From a virus: 44,447 nt of DNA. Positions 28,878-37,921 of this stretch are shown piece after piece. The stretch spans positions 1-44,447 of IMG/VR virus record IMGVR_UViG_3300043256_000246; one strand, written 5' to 3'. The notes under the pieces were generated by a model. That model was not told the origin of the DNA. It was given only the letters and a program-made list of their open reading frames with translations, and made no database searches. The translations under genes and the position numbers were made by a program. Position 1 is the first letter of the stretch; each line of letters begins with the position of its first letter.

Positions 28878-29657
28878 ATGGCCACGTACGCCCTGCACTC
28901 GTTAGCTAAGATCGTCCCGCCAATGACAGCCGAGGAATACGCTGAACTCAAAGCCGACATCAAGGCGTACGGGTTGCGGGAGCCTATCACTCTGTACCAA
29001 GGCAAGATTCTCGATGGTGTACATCGCTATCGCGCCTGCCGCGAACTCAGAGTGAAGATCAAGACACGGGTATGGAAGCGGGACGGCGGCCAACCTATTC
29101 ACTACATCATCTCAGAGAACGTCAAACGCCGCCACCTCACGACTGGTCAGCGCGCAGCGTTGGCAGTTGAACTGCGGCCGATCGTCGAGCGTGAACTGGC
29201 TGAGAAGGAACCCCCCCGGAAATCCGGGGGGGCAAAGCCTCATAGAGCACCGGCGCTGAAGGTTGCCGCCGAGTACGTAAAAGTGCATCCGTCAGCCGTC
29301 GAGACATATTCCAGAGTGGCTAAAGAAGCGCCCGACTTGGCCAAGAAGGTCCGCGCCGGCATACTGCCCCTCTACGCCGCACACGAGCAGTACCGGGCAC
29401 GTCAGCCACAACCGAAACGGAAGCCCCCAACCGTCAAGCAATTGAGTGAGCGAGCGCATACAGCGGCGACGACCTTCGCCAAGTCGGTGGCGGCACTCAC
29501 CAAGGCGCGGGGGGACCTGACATTCATGGAACTCTGGGCCATCTGGGCAGCGATTTTCGAGGTACAGGGCTATCTGGAACAGATTGCCCGTAAGCATCAG
29601 TTGCCCGTTCCTGAGACACCGGGCGAATTGAAGCGACTGAAACAGAAGGCCCGATGA
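28878..29657 (+). CDS. ParB-like DNA-binding protein
   Basis: The 259-residue protein begins MATYALHSLAKIVPPMTAEE. Residues 15-70 match the ParB N-terminal nucleotide-binding fold (KADIKAYGLREPITLYQGKI, then LDGVHRYRACREL). A HTH-like region follows (NVKRRHLTTGQRAALAVELR and VAAEYVKVHPSAVETYSRVA). The C-terminal third is helical (TFAKSVAALTKARGDLTFME). Such proteins act as sequence-specific transcription regulators or partition factors. No ParA gene is present, so a partition role is less likely. It is coupled to the next gene (ATGA). Confidence 0.8.
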   Translation: MATYALHSLAKIVPPMTAEEYAELKADIKAYGLREPITLYQGKILDGVHRYRACRELRVKIKTRVWKRDGGQPIHYIISENVKRRHLTTGQRAALAVELRPIVERELAEKEPPRKSGGAKPHRAPALKVAAEYVKVHPSAVETYSRVAKEAPDLAKKVRAGILPLYAAHEQYRARQPQPKRKPPTVKQLSERAHTAATTFAKSVAALTKARGDLTFMELWAIWAAIFEVQGYLEQIARKHQLPVPETPGELKRLKQKAR

Positions 29658-30223
29658 GTCCGAAGCAGCGCCGTCGACACGTTTGGCAGAGGCAGATCGT
29701 GCCGATGCTCAACTGGATCAAGTATGAGTGTGCCCCCAGGGCGACCGCACCGGGGCCGTGGTGGGAACCGGACATACATGCCCTTCACCTATCCTACGAG
29801 GAACTAGCGGAACACAGCGACGGTCTCGATTTTACCACGGACGGGCAAGCAAGCCAGCGAGGGGTGCTCTATAACCGCCGCAAGGACATTCAATCCCAAT
29901 TCGGGCTGTACTTCGACGACTCTCCGGGCGGTCTCAGGTTCACGATGCTACCGAAATTGGGGATGCTGTGGCGTTACGAAGAAGAACAGAAACGGACACA
30001 GAGTGCGTTGGCCAAGACCGCCGACATGACGCGAGAAGCCATTGAGGCGAGCGGTACGCAAATCGAAGCTCAATTGTTCAAGGCGGTGGAGAACCAGTAC
30101 CGCGAAGTCGAAAAACGGGCCGGTCGGCTGCGGGAGATGACCCAGGTCTTGCTGGCGCGTCCCGATACATCGGAACCCCCAAAAGAGCTTCCACCGCGAC
30201 GCCGTAAGAAGAAGCGACCCTAA
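29654..30223 (+). CDS. Basic protein of unknown function, partner of the ParB-like gene
   Basis: The 189-residue protein begins MSPKQRRRHVWQRQIVPMLN. A central part (LHLSYEELAEHSDGLDFTTD, NRRKDIQSQFGLYFDD) may be a winged helix, and the C-terminal half is a long charged coiled-coil ending in RRRKKKRP. It overlaps the ParB-like gene by 4 nt, so the two likely act together. No homologous family comes to mind. Confidence 0.6.
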   Translation: MSPKQRRRHVWQRQIVPMLNWIKYECAPRATAPGPWWEPDIHALHLSYEELAEHSDGLDFTTDGQASQRGVLYNRRKDIQSQFGLYFDDSPGGLRFTMLPKLGMLWRYEEEQKRTQSALAKTADMTREAIEASGTQIEAQLFKAVENQYREVEKRAGRLREMTQVLLARPDTSEPPKELPPRRRKKKRP

Positions 30224-30238
30224 AAAAACCAGCGGGTT
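30221..30238 (-). terminator. Leftward terminator after the lysis genes
   Basis: On the minus strand AACC CGCT GGTT forms a short hairpin directly followed by seven T. It lies about 90 bp after the endolysin stop, in the convergent gap. The stem is only 4 bp, so efficiency may be low. Confidence 0.5.
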
Positions 30239-30265
30239 GACATACCGTTGATCCGCCAAGCCTAT

Positions 30266-30298
30266 GCTCCTTGGGGAACCCCTCGGGAGCTTTGTCTT
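30266..30298 (+). terminator. Rightward terminator after the plus-strand block
   Basis: GCTCC (30266-30270) pairs with GGAGC (30286-30290), with an inner GGG/CCC stem, followed by TTTGTCTT. It lies 43 bp after the last plus-strand gene and would stop that transcript before it runs into the endolysin gene from the other side. Confidence 0.55.
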
Positions 30299-30329
30299 AT
30301 GGGTATGCAGTGGATCTACAGCGATTGGC

Positions 30330-30863
30330 TCACGCCACCCGATCGAACCAGTACTCCAGACGGTCCCAGGAGAAAGCAGGACCCGGATCATACTTTCGGT
30401 CAGGATCAATGGCCTCGTGGCCCTGAACGGCCGCCCATGGTAGTCCCAACGTCCTGGCCCACCGGCCGTAAAGAAAACCGCCCGAGCGATACTGGGCCTC
30501 CGTGTAGGGAGGGTTCGTAACGTCCCGCATCCGCTCAAGAAGGTCGTGATAGGATTGCGGGCCGGCGATCAGGAACTCGGCGCCGGCTGCGATGTTGTTG
30601 ACGCCCTTGGCGTGGAAGGCTACGAAGTGCTTGGGGTCGAGCGTCTGGATGATCCGGCCATCGGGCAGGATAAAGGCGTGGACGGAAAGCCGGAGCCGAT
30701 CGAGCCAGTCGGTGGCGTGGTGGAAGTGCCCCTCGTCGTCAATGATCCATTCACCCATTGCGTGCACCACAAGCGTGGTGACTACTTGCTCCCTTGTCCG
30801 GCTGTGTGTGGACGGGAGTCGGATCATCTCAGGTGCGGTAGACCGCTTGCGCCAACCGATCAC
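30330..30863 (-). CDS. Endolysin, N-acetylmuramoyl-L-alanine amidase (Amidase_2)
   Basis: The 177-residue enzyme cleaves the amide bond between muramic acid and L-alanine in peptidoglycan. Zinc ligands are visible as VVHAMGEW (His34), GHEAIDPDRKYDPGP with His and Asp, and the segment LPDGRIIQTLDPKHFVAFHA typical of the T7-lysozyme/PGRP fold. There is no signal peptide, so access to the wall would depend on the membrane proteins encoded directly upstream. The start at 30863 overlaps the stop of the holin-like gene (ATGA). Confidence 0.88.
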   Translation of the reverse strand: MIGWRKRSTAPEMIRLPSTHSRTREQVVTTLVVHAMGEWIIDDEGHFHHATDWLDRLRLSVHAFILPDGRIIQTLDPKHFVAFHAKGVNNIAAGAEFLIAGPQSYHDLLERMRDVTNPPYTEAQYRSGGFLYGRWARTLGLPWAAVQGHEAIDPDRKYDPGPAFSWDRLEYWFDRVA

Positions 30864-31135
30864 TTCTTGCCGTTCCCTTTGATCGCCTCGAGCACATCAC
30901 GGATCGCCGCCGGGATGAAGCCCAGGTAGTTCGTCACGTACTCTTTCGATGCGATGAAGAAACCGAACCCGACGACGCCCATCGCAAACCAGAGTGGGAA
31001 CTCTGGCACGACCTTCGGCAGAGCAAACCCGGCAATGACCACGAGCGCGCCGGTCAAGGTCTGCCATGCCTTCTTCGATTGCTTGGCCGCGGGGATCGCC
31101 TGGATCTTCTGGCTCTGCGCTTCGACGTGTCTCAT
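30860..31135 (-). CDS. Holin-like protein with two membrane segments
   Basis: The 91-residue product has a basic, Gln-rich N-terminus and two hydrophobic segments at about 25-42 (LTGALVVIAGFALPKVV) and 47-65 (PLWFAMGVVGFGFFIASKEY), then an amphipathic C-terminus (DVLEAIKGNGKK). Small size, two membrane segments and direct coupling to the amidase gene argue for the holin, which forms the membrane lesions that release endolysin. Confidence 0.75.
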   Translation of the reverse strand: MRHVEAQSQKIQAIPAAKQSKKAWQTLTGALVVIAGFALPKVVPEFPLWFAMGVVGFGFFIASKEYVTNYLGFIPAAIRDVLEAIKGNGKK

Positions 31136-31380
31136 CGTTCCTCCAAGATCGTGTTGAGTCGCACCACAGCCTCGCCGAGCTTACGCACCGTGACGTCGAG
31201 ACGATCAACCGTGCCCTTCAACTCCTGGACGTACTGCCGGTCCTCGCTTCGGTGCTGCGTCAACTCGTTTCTCGTGATCTTGTCCTGCCCGAACGTGAGC
31301 CAAGCCGTGATCCCCGTGACCACAATCCCAGCCATCACGTAGGTGGCGATTCTGTAAAAGCCGTTAGTCGGTGTCGGCAT
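31132..31380 (-). CDS. Lysis-cassette membrane protein with coiled-coil
   Basis: The 82-residue product has one N-terminal membrane segment (TYVMAGIVVTGITAWLTFGQ) and a soluble coiled-coil (ELKGTVDRLDVTVRKLGEAV). This layout is like holin-associated XhlA-type proteins or an i-spanin. There is no lipoprotein partner gene nested in it that I can see. Translationally coupled to the holin (ATGA). Confidence 0.65.
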   Translation of the reverse strand: MPTPTNGFYRIATYVMAGIVVTGITAWLTFGQDKITRNELTQHRSEDRQYVQELKGTVDRLDVTVRKLGEAVVRLNTILEER

Positions 31381-31870
31381 TGGCCTCTGCCTCCTGCGGC
31401 TTCTCCGCGTTCGGGTCGATCACGGTTATGCCGCACTGATCGTCTGCCTTCTCGGGGTCGAGGAACTCCAGCATCCAGGCGATGTCCTCAGCCGAATCGG
31501 CCCCGAGCCCCTGGCGAACGCTTTTCCAGTTCGCCTTGATGACCTCGAAGGCCGCATGACTCACGGTGTACTCACCCCCTTCGACACGGAGCGCCGTTCG
31601 GGTTTCCGGATCGCGGAGACGCTTGATCAGCCGCGTCAGTTCGAGCCCGGTCTCCAGGTCTCCGTCGTCCCCCATGTTTTTCGCCCCGTCGGTGGGCTGG
31701 AGGTGAAAACACTGGAGCAAGCAGACGAACACGCGGGCACTCTTGGGGGCTTCCTTGCCCGGTCGGAGGCCGGGCCAGCCGTTGAATCGCATTTTGTAGA
31801 GCATCTTCTTCTCTCGCTTTCGGTTGGCACGCTGGCGCGCGCGTCTCAGTTGTCGGTCGGCGCGGCCCAT
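31364..31870 (-). CDS. Hypothetical protein upstream of lysis genes
   Basis: The frame starts at 31870 (TAATG overlap, 168 residues) or at 31804 (MLYKMRFNGWPGLRPGKEAP, 146 residues, with GAGAGAAG upstream). The body has LTRLIKRLRDPETRTALRVE and KANWKSVRQGLGADSAEDIA and an acidic C-terminus. It overlaps the next gene by 17 nt. The family is not recognised; possibly a regulator of lysis or a tail-fibre chaperone. Confidence 0.6.
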   Translation of the reverse strand: MGRADRQLRRARQRANRKREKKMLYKMRFNGWPGLRPGKEAPKSARVFVCLLQCFHLQPTDGAKNMGDDGDLETGLELTRLIKRLRDPETRTALRVEGGEYTVSHAAFEVIKANWKSVRQGLGADSAEDIAWMLEFLDPEKADDQCGITVIDPNAEKPQEAEANADTD

Positions 31871-32106
31871 TAGTCGATAGGCGTGATGGTGTCTCTGTGC
31901 GCCTTCATCCCGTTCCACGCACTCTGTAGATCCGCTCTGACTTGCGCCGGAAGGTCCGCGATCAGGTACGTCTCGGAACGGCTGCGGTCCCATACCTCCC
32001 CTCCGTCATCCATCTCCTCCCGCCACTCAACGACGAACGACGTCCAGTTGTCGTCTGCCCGGGTGAAGCTGACGGTGAGAAATTTGTCCGGTCGTGTAAC
32101 TGCCAT
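31870..32106 (-). CDS. Small hypothetical protein, 78 residues
   Basis: The product MAVTRPDKFLTVSFTRADDN is a small beta-alpha protein with NWTSFVVEWREEMDDGGEVW. It starts ten bases after the preceding stop. It lies between tail-fibre-related and lysis genes. Unknown function. Confidence 0.6.
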   Translation of the reverse strand: MAVTRPDKFLTVSFTRADDNWTSFVVEWREEMDDGGEVWDRSRSETYLIADLPAQVRADLQSAWNGMKAHRDTITPID

Positions 32107-32116
32107 GCTCCCCTCC

Positions 32117-32527
32117 TTATCCAGCGCAACTATTTGCGGTCTTATCTATCTGGCTCGACTCCATCCAACTACCGCACGGTGATTCGTCAGCGGCCACAAT
32201 TCGAGCCCTCGCTTTGAACCACCTCTCCGTAGGATCACCTGCACCACCCGAGCCAAAAAACCCACCACCCTGGCTGTCGTCTTCTGTGAGGTTCTGACTC
32301 GTTATCCAAGCCTGCCAGCTTGTGCCTGCTGAATCCGTCGCCTTCTCGCGCTCAAACTTGAAGGAGCCGAGTGAGCCCGAGATCGTGATAGTCGATCTCG
32401 TTGTCCACGGTACATTGCCAGCGCATACCGGATCTGTAATCGAGGACGCGACGTGCGTAGAAATCGTCGCAGCCAACCCTGCGCACGGGTTGCGGAATGG
32501 TCGGGACAGCGCAGCGGGAACGGTCAT
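32117..32527 (-). CDS. Small beta-rich protein after the tail-tip gene
   Basis: The 136-residue product begins MTVPAALSRPFRNPCAGLAA and contains WTTRSTITISGSLGSFKFER and a Gly-rich loop (DSQGGGFFGSGGAGD). The composition is that of a virion accessory protein, and its start overlaps the tail-tip stop (ATGA). It may cap or assist the fibre. Not recognised. Confidence 0.55.
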   Translation of the reverse strand: MTVPAALSRPFRNPCAGLAATISTHVASSITDPVCAGNVPWTTRSTITISGSLGSFKFEREKATDSAGTSWQAWITSQNLTEDDSQGGGFFGSGGAGDPTERWFKARARIVAADESPCGSWMESSQIDKTANSCAG

Positions 32528-35500
32528 GTCGGGTTCGTGTGGCCGAGCGAAGCGCTGGCCAACGTGACGTTGTTGTATTTCATAACGACGATCCAGTCGG
32601 CCTTTGCCGAAGCCTCACTATACGAAGGGACACCCGCGTCACCCCAATCCGCGCCACCGATCGAGAATCCGGTGTAAGTTCCGCCCCACTCAATTAAGAG
32701 TTGAAGCGGGGCACCAGCGTTCAGATTGGTGATCGTCAGGGTGAGGCTGTTCGCTCCAATCGTGACCCTTTGCACGTTGCCGTTGTTGGCGTCGATGTTG
32801 AAATTCGCCGACTTGGAGCCGTTGTCGTAGATGCTGTGCGTGCCCTGCCCGTAGGCGGTTACGGTCTTGAGGTGTGCGTCCCACCGCTTCGAGGCTGTGC
32901 CGAGGTCGCGGCCGTCAACGCTTGGAATGAAGTCGTCGGTGATCTCCCCTGTGATGCCCAGGTCGTTGGGAAAGACAAAGTTTCCAGATGCAAAAGTGCC
33001 CGCCTGTACCTTCGATGCAGCCAGCGAAACCCACGTTATCGTTGATCCAACAGTTTGCAGGAACGTGCTGCTAGCACCAGCCGTATACTCTGCTAGCGGG
33101 ACAAGACCCGAGTGCACGTCGTAGGCGTGCGACGCTGGGGAGTGCGCACGAACCGAAGCCAGCGATTCTCCTTCGAGCTGGCTGGAATTGGTGGCTGTCG
33201 CGCTGATTCCTAAATAGGTCGCATCGTGGTTATGACCAACAAGGGCGATTCCCGCTTCAACGAGAGTGTTGTTGATCCAGGCCGACCCGCTCCACTTGAG
33301 AAGCTCACCGGCAGCGATTGCCGAAATCGTGACGTTGGCGATGTCGGCCAGCACGGAGCCGGACTTACTTACGTCCCCCCAGGAGTGCGAGTGAGAGGGA
33401 AGGTCGCCGGCTACAATCGATCCCCAGGTGTTCGCACTCGACCTTGCGATGAGAAACGTATCGTCCGGGCCGAGTGCAATGTTTGCAATCGCAAGAGTCT
33501 GAGTCGCATTACTCAAGTCCTGATACCAGGAACCTTCCTGTCCGTCGAGTGTGTCGGCGTTCCCAACGTCCGAAGCCCAGGACAAGGTCCGATCGACTGA
33601 GCGAAGGAAACGGGTTCCGCTCGCTGGGCCCTGTAGTTGTGCCCAGGTAGAACCGTCGATATTCCACGCAACCGAGCCGATCGCGCCCGCACCTGTGTCT
33701 GTAAGGGTGGTTGTGCCGCTCGCGTAGACCAGCGATCCCGCGTTCCAGCTACTCTTGCCGGTCCCTCCCTTGGCAACCGCAATCAGAGTGCCTTCCCACA
33801 CGCCGGATGCGATAGTGCCGAGGCCGGTGATACCGGAGTAGGCGCCGGACAAGCGATCTGAGTGGACGGTTCCGGTGAGGTCCGCCGCCGCCACACCACT
33901 GCTACGCACCCACGCGGAGCCGCTGGAGCGTGCGTAACCTCCGGCTGCCCCGGGGGCGAGCTCGGTCATGGCGCTGGCGCCCGCACCGAGTATGAGGTTG
34001 CCGCTCGTGGGGTCTGAGATGCCGATTCCGCCGCGGGCCACCAAAAGCTCACCGCTCACAACCTGCGCGGCGTCAATTTCCCCGGTGCTCACGGGGGTGG
34101 TCTTCGTGTACTGCACTCCCGGGGTCGCGTGGGCTTCGCCATGCAGCGTTACGATGGCTCGCTCTCCAGGATCAGGGCTGAAGTCGTAGGTGATATCAAA
34201 CTTCAGGTCCCAATTCGTATCAACCGCACCGAAGAACCCCGCTACTTCGTCGGTCACGTTGTCGCCGTTATCGTACGGCTTGCTGAGCGCGATCGCCCAG
34301 CTCGTCGTCGTTGGGCCGTTTAAGGGTTTCCGGAGCCGAACGGTGACGGTCTTCCCGGCCGGCAACGCCGATGCGTCCACGTCGTAGTAGGCCTGGTACA
34401 AGGCGGCGATGTCGTTGGCGTCTTCCAGGTTACAGTAGGCGGCGTCTCCTTCGTCTTGCAGCACCACGTCGCCGGTCTCCGGAGCTCCGGCGTCCTGGCT
34501 CGCGCTCCAACCGTCGGTGATATCCTCTGTGGTTGGCTCGACGTCCACGTTCTGGTGGATGATCTTTGCCTTGCCCATGGTCGTTGACTCGGAGCCATTG
34601 CCACCGGTCAACTCATAGGCCAGCACCGTGATGAAGAGCTGCTCCCCTACTCCAACCGTGGCGAGCGTATCACTACTGTAGACACCATCGCTGTCCACGT
34701 CTTGCGCTGTTTCCCCTTGGGTGGTGGCAAGACTGGGGTAGTCGATCGTCGAGACCGACACCCTCACACTCACTGCCGCCTTGGTCATGACAACCGCCGT
34801 CACTTCGCGTGCGACGTTCATGGTCGGCAGCACTTCGATCACTTCGGGGACCCCAAACTCTTCGCGGGTCACCGTGGAGAGCGAGGATTTGATGTCGGCG
34901 TAACTCCGGATCCAGATCGTGAAGTCATGCCCCAAGGGATCGCGGATCTCCTGCACGACTCCGATGGCCCACTGCGCACCGCGAATAACGCGGGAGACGT
35001 GGGGATCAAGCGCGACGAAACGATCCGTCTGGATGGCGATCAGGTCGCCGAGTTCGAGCTCGGGGTAGGGGTAGATGTTTCGGAACGACCAGAGCAAGAG
35101 GCCCGCACCCATCGTATCAACCACCCGTTCCGCCACCTCGCCAGCCAACGTTTGGTTGTTTCCAATCCACCGAGCGGCTTCGCTGTCCAGCTCCACCGGT
35201 GGATCGATCCGCGCTCGGCCGAGTTTCGTGAGCGCCGGACCGTGGCTGCGTTGGATCTCCTTGTCGAACCGCTGCTCATCAGGAAGCCAGTCGTACCGCA
35301 CGTTGAATTCAGGAATGCGGCTTCGGTAGCCCGGCGACACCCCGGCCACTTGGATCTCGTCGGATGGGAAGATGACGACCGGCGATCCGTCTCTGTGCAT
35401 GTCAACGACCGTGATGCGGCCCTGGGAGGACGTAATGGCTTCGCCACCCATACGTGCCGCAGCATCCAGCTCTCTCTTCCCGTCCGACTGCCGGTCACGC

Positions 35501-37089
35501 TCGCCGATCGTTTTGGTCAGCAGCGTCGAGGTGTCCTCCACGCCAGGACCGATGTAGCGATCGACCACTCCCATCTGGCCGCTGAGGATGTCGTCATACA
35601 CGGCCTTCCGGGTCTGGTTGAAGTAGGATAGCGGTGTGCGCTTGCCCGTTCCCGTGTCGAATTTCGGGAGGACTCCGCGCGCAAGAACCAGGGGAGAGAC
35701 GCACTCAAAGACGAGCGGCACGCCCGTCTGGTCAACGTCGTCGATCAGAAAATCGTCGATATGGAGCCAGAGGGATCGATCGAGGTCGGGGTGGCCGACC
35801 CAGAGCCGGAACGTGATGTCCCCAATGTCGTTGGCCGCCAGGATGTCCGTCATGGGATCGCGATAATCCAGCGCGCCGTCGCGAATCACGCTAATCCTCG
35901 CCTGTGGGATACCTCCCCGTAGCTCAACGGGGTCGATCCCGTACCCCGAGATGCTGACGACGGACGCCAGCTCGTTCAAATCAACCGTGGTGATTTCGCG
36001 GACACCGAGTGCCACGAGATAGGGCGTCTCGTTGCCGCCGGCGTTCGGTGTCAGCTTGGCCCGGACCAGATACTCCTGCTGTTTCGTGACACCACTCAGG
36101 TCCTTCCCACCCTTCGCGGTGTTGTCCACTCCGACGAGATCGCCGTCGGCGAATTCCGTCCACGGCGCCACACCCGTGAGGTCGTCGTTGATCTCGTAGG
36201 TAATCGACGCACCGAAGGGAACGCCCGCTTGCCCGACACACTCGACATCTGTCGTGGGGGCGGCGCCGAGGTCTAGACGATTCCCGGCACCCGTGAACGC
36301 AATCGTCGCTTCTGTATAGGATCCTTCCTCGAGGCTGATGTACGGCACGCTACTCTGGTCTTGCGCTGTGTACCGGCCACTATCGAGCAGGGTGAGTCTC
36401 GTCTGGGTCAAGGTGTGGCTGTTCTCGACATGCTCTGCCAATGCCCCGTCGTCGCGCCACCCAACGTTCGTGGCCGGGCTCCCGTCGGATTGGATGGCCC
36501 AGATGAACACAAACGTGGTGGGTTGCGGGTAGATGGTCCCACCACCGATGGGTCGGTCGGATCGAGGTTTGGGCGGGTTGTCGGAGAAACTAAAGGTGAC
36601 CTCTCCCGCGCTTGGCCCTGCACTCACCTCTACAGGACTGCTGGCAACCGTGATGTCGAATTCGTCTGCTGTCGTGGGGCTCCCGTACTTCTGGAAGATG
36701 CGGAAGACCTGGCAGACCCACTTGTCGACATTCTTCCCACCACCGGTGTTTGGATCGAGCCAGGCTTTGATCCGATGGAGCTCCCAATCCTTCGACGCAT
36801 TCCCGTCCCACAGGATCTGCGCCACGAGAAACGGTGAGCTCCGATCGAGGTCTGTGATGTTGCTCCCCGCGCCAACCGTATGTCCAATGGCTTCGACGAG
36901 GACCGGCTCCATCCGCACACGACCGTCAGGTAATACCTCGAGACCTGTGAGGCTATCGGCGAGATCCCACTGGTCCTTCCGTTTCCGCACGTCGTCCGCA
37001 ACCTCCACCACGGCGTGGACCATCACCTTGGCCTTGGGGTCCGCTCGACGGAGCCATTTCTCCAGTGTGGGGTTCCAACCAGCCCTCAT
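32524..37089 (-). CDS. Tail-tip / fibre protein, 1521 residues
   Basis: The largest gene. Residues 1-760 are mixed alpha-beta and resemble a tail hub (segments RIKAWLDPNTGG, GYGIDPVELRGGIPQARISV, GELELGDLIAIQTDRFVALD-like). Residues about 760-870 look like a fibronectin-type-III repeat. From about 1000 the sequence is Gly/Ser/Ala/Thr-rich (SGAYSGITGLGTIASGVWEG, KGGTGKSSWNAGSLVYASGT), like the shaft of tail fibres, ending in a beta-rich tip. It probably forms the tail tip that contacts the host. Position after the distal-tail gene fits. Host range cannot be read from it. Confidence 0.75.
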   Translation of the reverse strand: MRAGWNPTLEKWLRRADPKAKVMVHAVVEVADDVRKRKDQWDLADSLTGLEVLPDGRVRMEPVLVEAIGHTVGAGSNITDLDRSSPFLVAQILWDGNASKDWELHRIKAWLDPNTGGGKNVDKWVCQVFRIFQKYGSPTTADEFDITVASSPVEVSAGPSAGEVTFSFSDNPPKPRSDRPIGGGTIYPQPTTFVFIWAIQSDGSPATNVGWRDDGALAEHVENSHTLTQTRLTLLDSGRYTAQDQSSVPYISLEEGSYTEATIAFTGAGNRLDLGAAPTTDVECVGQAGVPFGASITYEINDDLTGVAPWTEFADGDLVGVDNTAKGGKDLSGVTKQQEYLVRAKLTPNAGGNETPYLVALGVREITTVDLNELASVVSISGYGIDPVELRGGIPQARISVIRDGALDYRDPMTDILAANDIGDITFRLWVGHPDLDRSLWLHIDDFLIDDVDQTGVPLVFECVSPLVLARGVLPKFDTGTGKRTPLSYFNQTRKAVYDDILSGQMGVVDRYIGPGVEDTSTLLTKTIGERDRQSDGKRELDAAARMGGEAITSSQGRITVVDMHRDGSPVVIFPSDEIQVAGVSPGYRSRIPEFNVRYDWLPDEQRFDKEIQRSHGPALTKLGRARIDPPVELDSEAARWIGNNQTLAGEVAERVVDTMGAGLLLWSFRNIYPYPELELGDLIAIQTDRFVALDPHVSRVIRGAQWAIGVVQEIRDPLGHDFTIWIRSYADIKSSLSTVTREEFGVPEVIEVLPTMNVAREVTAVVMTKAAVSVRVSVSTIDYPSLATTQGETAQDVDSDGVYSSDTLATVGVGEQLFITVLAYELTGGNGSESTTMGKAKIIHQNVDVEPTTEDITDGWSASQDAGAPETGDVVLQDEGDAAYCNLEDANDIAALYQAYYDVDASALPAGKTVTVRLRKPLNGPTTTSWAIALSKPYDNGDNVTDEVAGFFGAVDTNWDLKFDITYDFSPDPGERAIVTLHGEAHATPGVQYTKTTPVSTGEIDAAQVVSGELLVARGGIGISDPTSGNLILGAGASAMTELAPGAAGGYARSSGSAWVRSSGVAAADLTGTVHSDRLSGAYSGITGLGTIASGVWEGTLIAVAKGGTGKSSWNAGSLVYASGTTTLTDTGAGAIGSVAWNIDGSTWAQLQGPASGTRFLRSVDRTLSWASDVGNADTLDGQEGSWYQDLSNATQTLAIANIALGPDDTFLIARSSANTWGSIVAGDLPSHSHSWGDVSKSGSVLADIANVTISAIAAGELLKWSGSAWINNTLVEAGIALVGHNHDATYLGISATATNSSQLEGESLASVRAHSPASHAYDVHSGLVPLAEYTAGASSTFLQTVGSTITWVSLAASKVQAGTFASGNFVFPNDLGITGEITDDFIPSVDGRDLGTASKRWDAHLKTVTAYGQGTHSIYDNGSKSANFNIDANNGNVQRVTIGANSLTLTITNLNAGAPLQLLIEWGGTYTGFSIGGADWGDAGVPSYSEASAKADWIVVMKYNNVTLASASLGHTNPT

Positions 37090-37090
37090 A

Positions 37091-37921
37091 TCAGGTCACC
37101 TTGGGCTGGTGCTCGACCCAGGGGATCCGGCCTTGCCGCGGGAACCACCCGGGTTCGAAGCCGAAGCCTGCTCGTCCATCCGGACGACGGGCCAGCACGG
37201 CACGCTCGGCCCGATCGGCGTCTTCCAGTATCCACATCGGCCGGAGAAGGTCGAATTGCTCAATGGCCGCCAAGGCACCCGCTTGGGCAGCGTCATCGAG
37301 CTGCAGGAACAACTCGCCAGCCCGTTGCCGCACTGCTTTCGTGTTGCCTTCCCAGCCCACGTCGCTTTGCGCTCGCCGTGTGATCACCTGCGCATGCTCG
37401 TCCAGCGCTGGCATCGTGAGCTTGCCGGGCTCCCACGTGTTGCCTAGCCACACCCCGACGATGTCGGGTTTGAGATCGGCGCCCATTGCAGGAATACGCA
37501 GGCGCCAATAGCGATCGGAAACAGAACTGAACCGTTTCACCCAAGCTCCCTCATCGGTCGTGATCCCGTTCGCGTCGTCGAAGTCCCCATCGGTTGCGGC
37601 CGTGGCAGGGATTGTCACACTGAAGACTTGCGTCCAATCGCTGTCGTTGGCTGAGCGCTCTAGAACGACGGTCTCACCCGCCAGGTTGTGGCCGCGATCG
37701 AGGATGCAAGCGGTGGCCGATTTGCTTGTCGCAAGATCGACTTTGATCCACGCCTCGGCGTTCAAGGACGTCGGACTCCAACGATCGAGGCTCGAGCGGC
37801 GCCCCGTAGCCACCCGGAATGCGTCCGTCCCTGCGCCTTCTTCGTTGGCGGAGATGACGTGCGTGGAGAATTGAATATCCGAGAAGTAGTTCTCGATCAA
37901 AAACGCTGGGTCGTCTGCCAT
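37091..37921 (-). CDS. Distal tail / minor tail protein with galactose-binding-like domain
   Basis: The 276-residue product has an N-terminal discoidin-like beta-sandwich (AWIKVDLATSKSATACILDR, SVSDRYWRLRIPAMG) and a C-terminal tail-structural part (PGKLTMPALDEHAQVITRRA). It lies between the tape measure and the tail-tip gene, where distal tail proteins are found. Start at 37921 overlaps the tape-measure stop by one base. Confidence 0.65.
   Translation of the reverse strand: MADDPAFLIENYFSDIQFSTHVISANEEGAGTDAFRVATGRRSSLDRWSPTSLNAEAWIKVDLATSKSATACILDRGHNLAGETVVLERSANDSDWTQVFSVTIPATAATDGDFDDANGITTDEGAWVKRFSSVSDRYWRLRIPAMGADLKPDIVGVWLGNTWEPGKLTMPALDEHAQVITRRAQSDVGWEGNTKAVRQRAGELFLQLDDAAQAGALAAIEQFDLLRPMWILEDADRAERAVLARRPDGRAGFGFEPGWFPRQGRIPWVEHQPKVT

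Noticed and set aside
29660-30540. Minus-strand ORFs opposite the last plus-strand gene
   Set aside because: They are shadow frames without coupling or Shine-Dalgarno and overlap both terminators.
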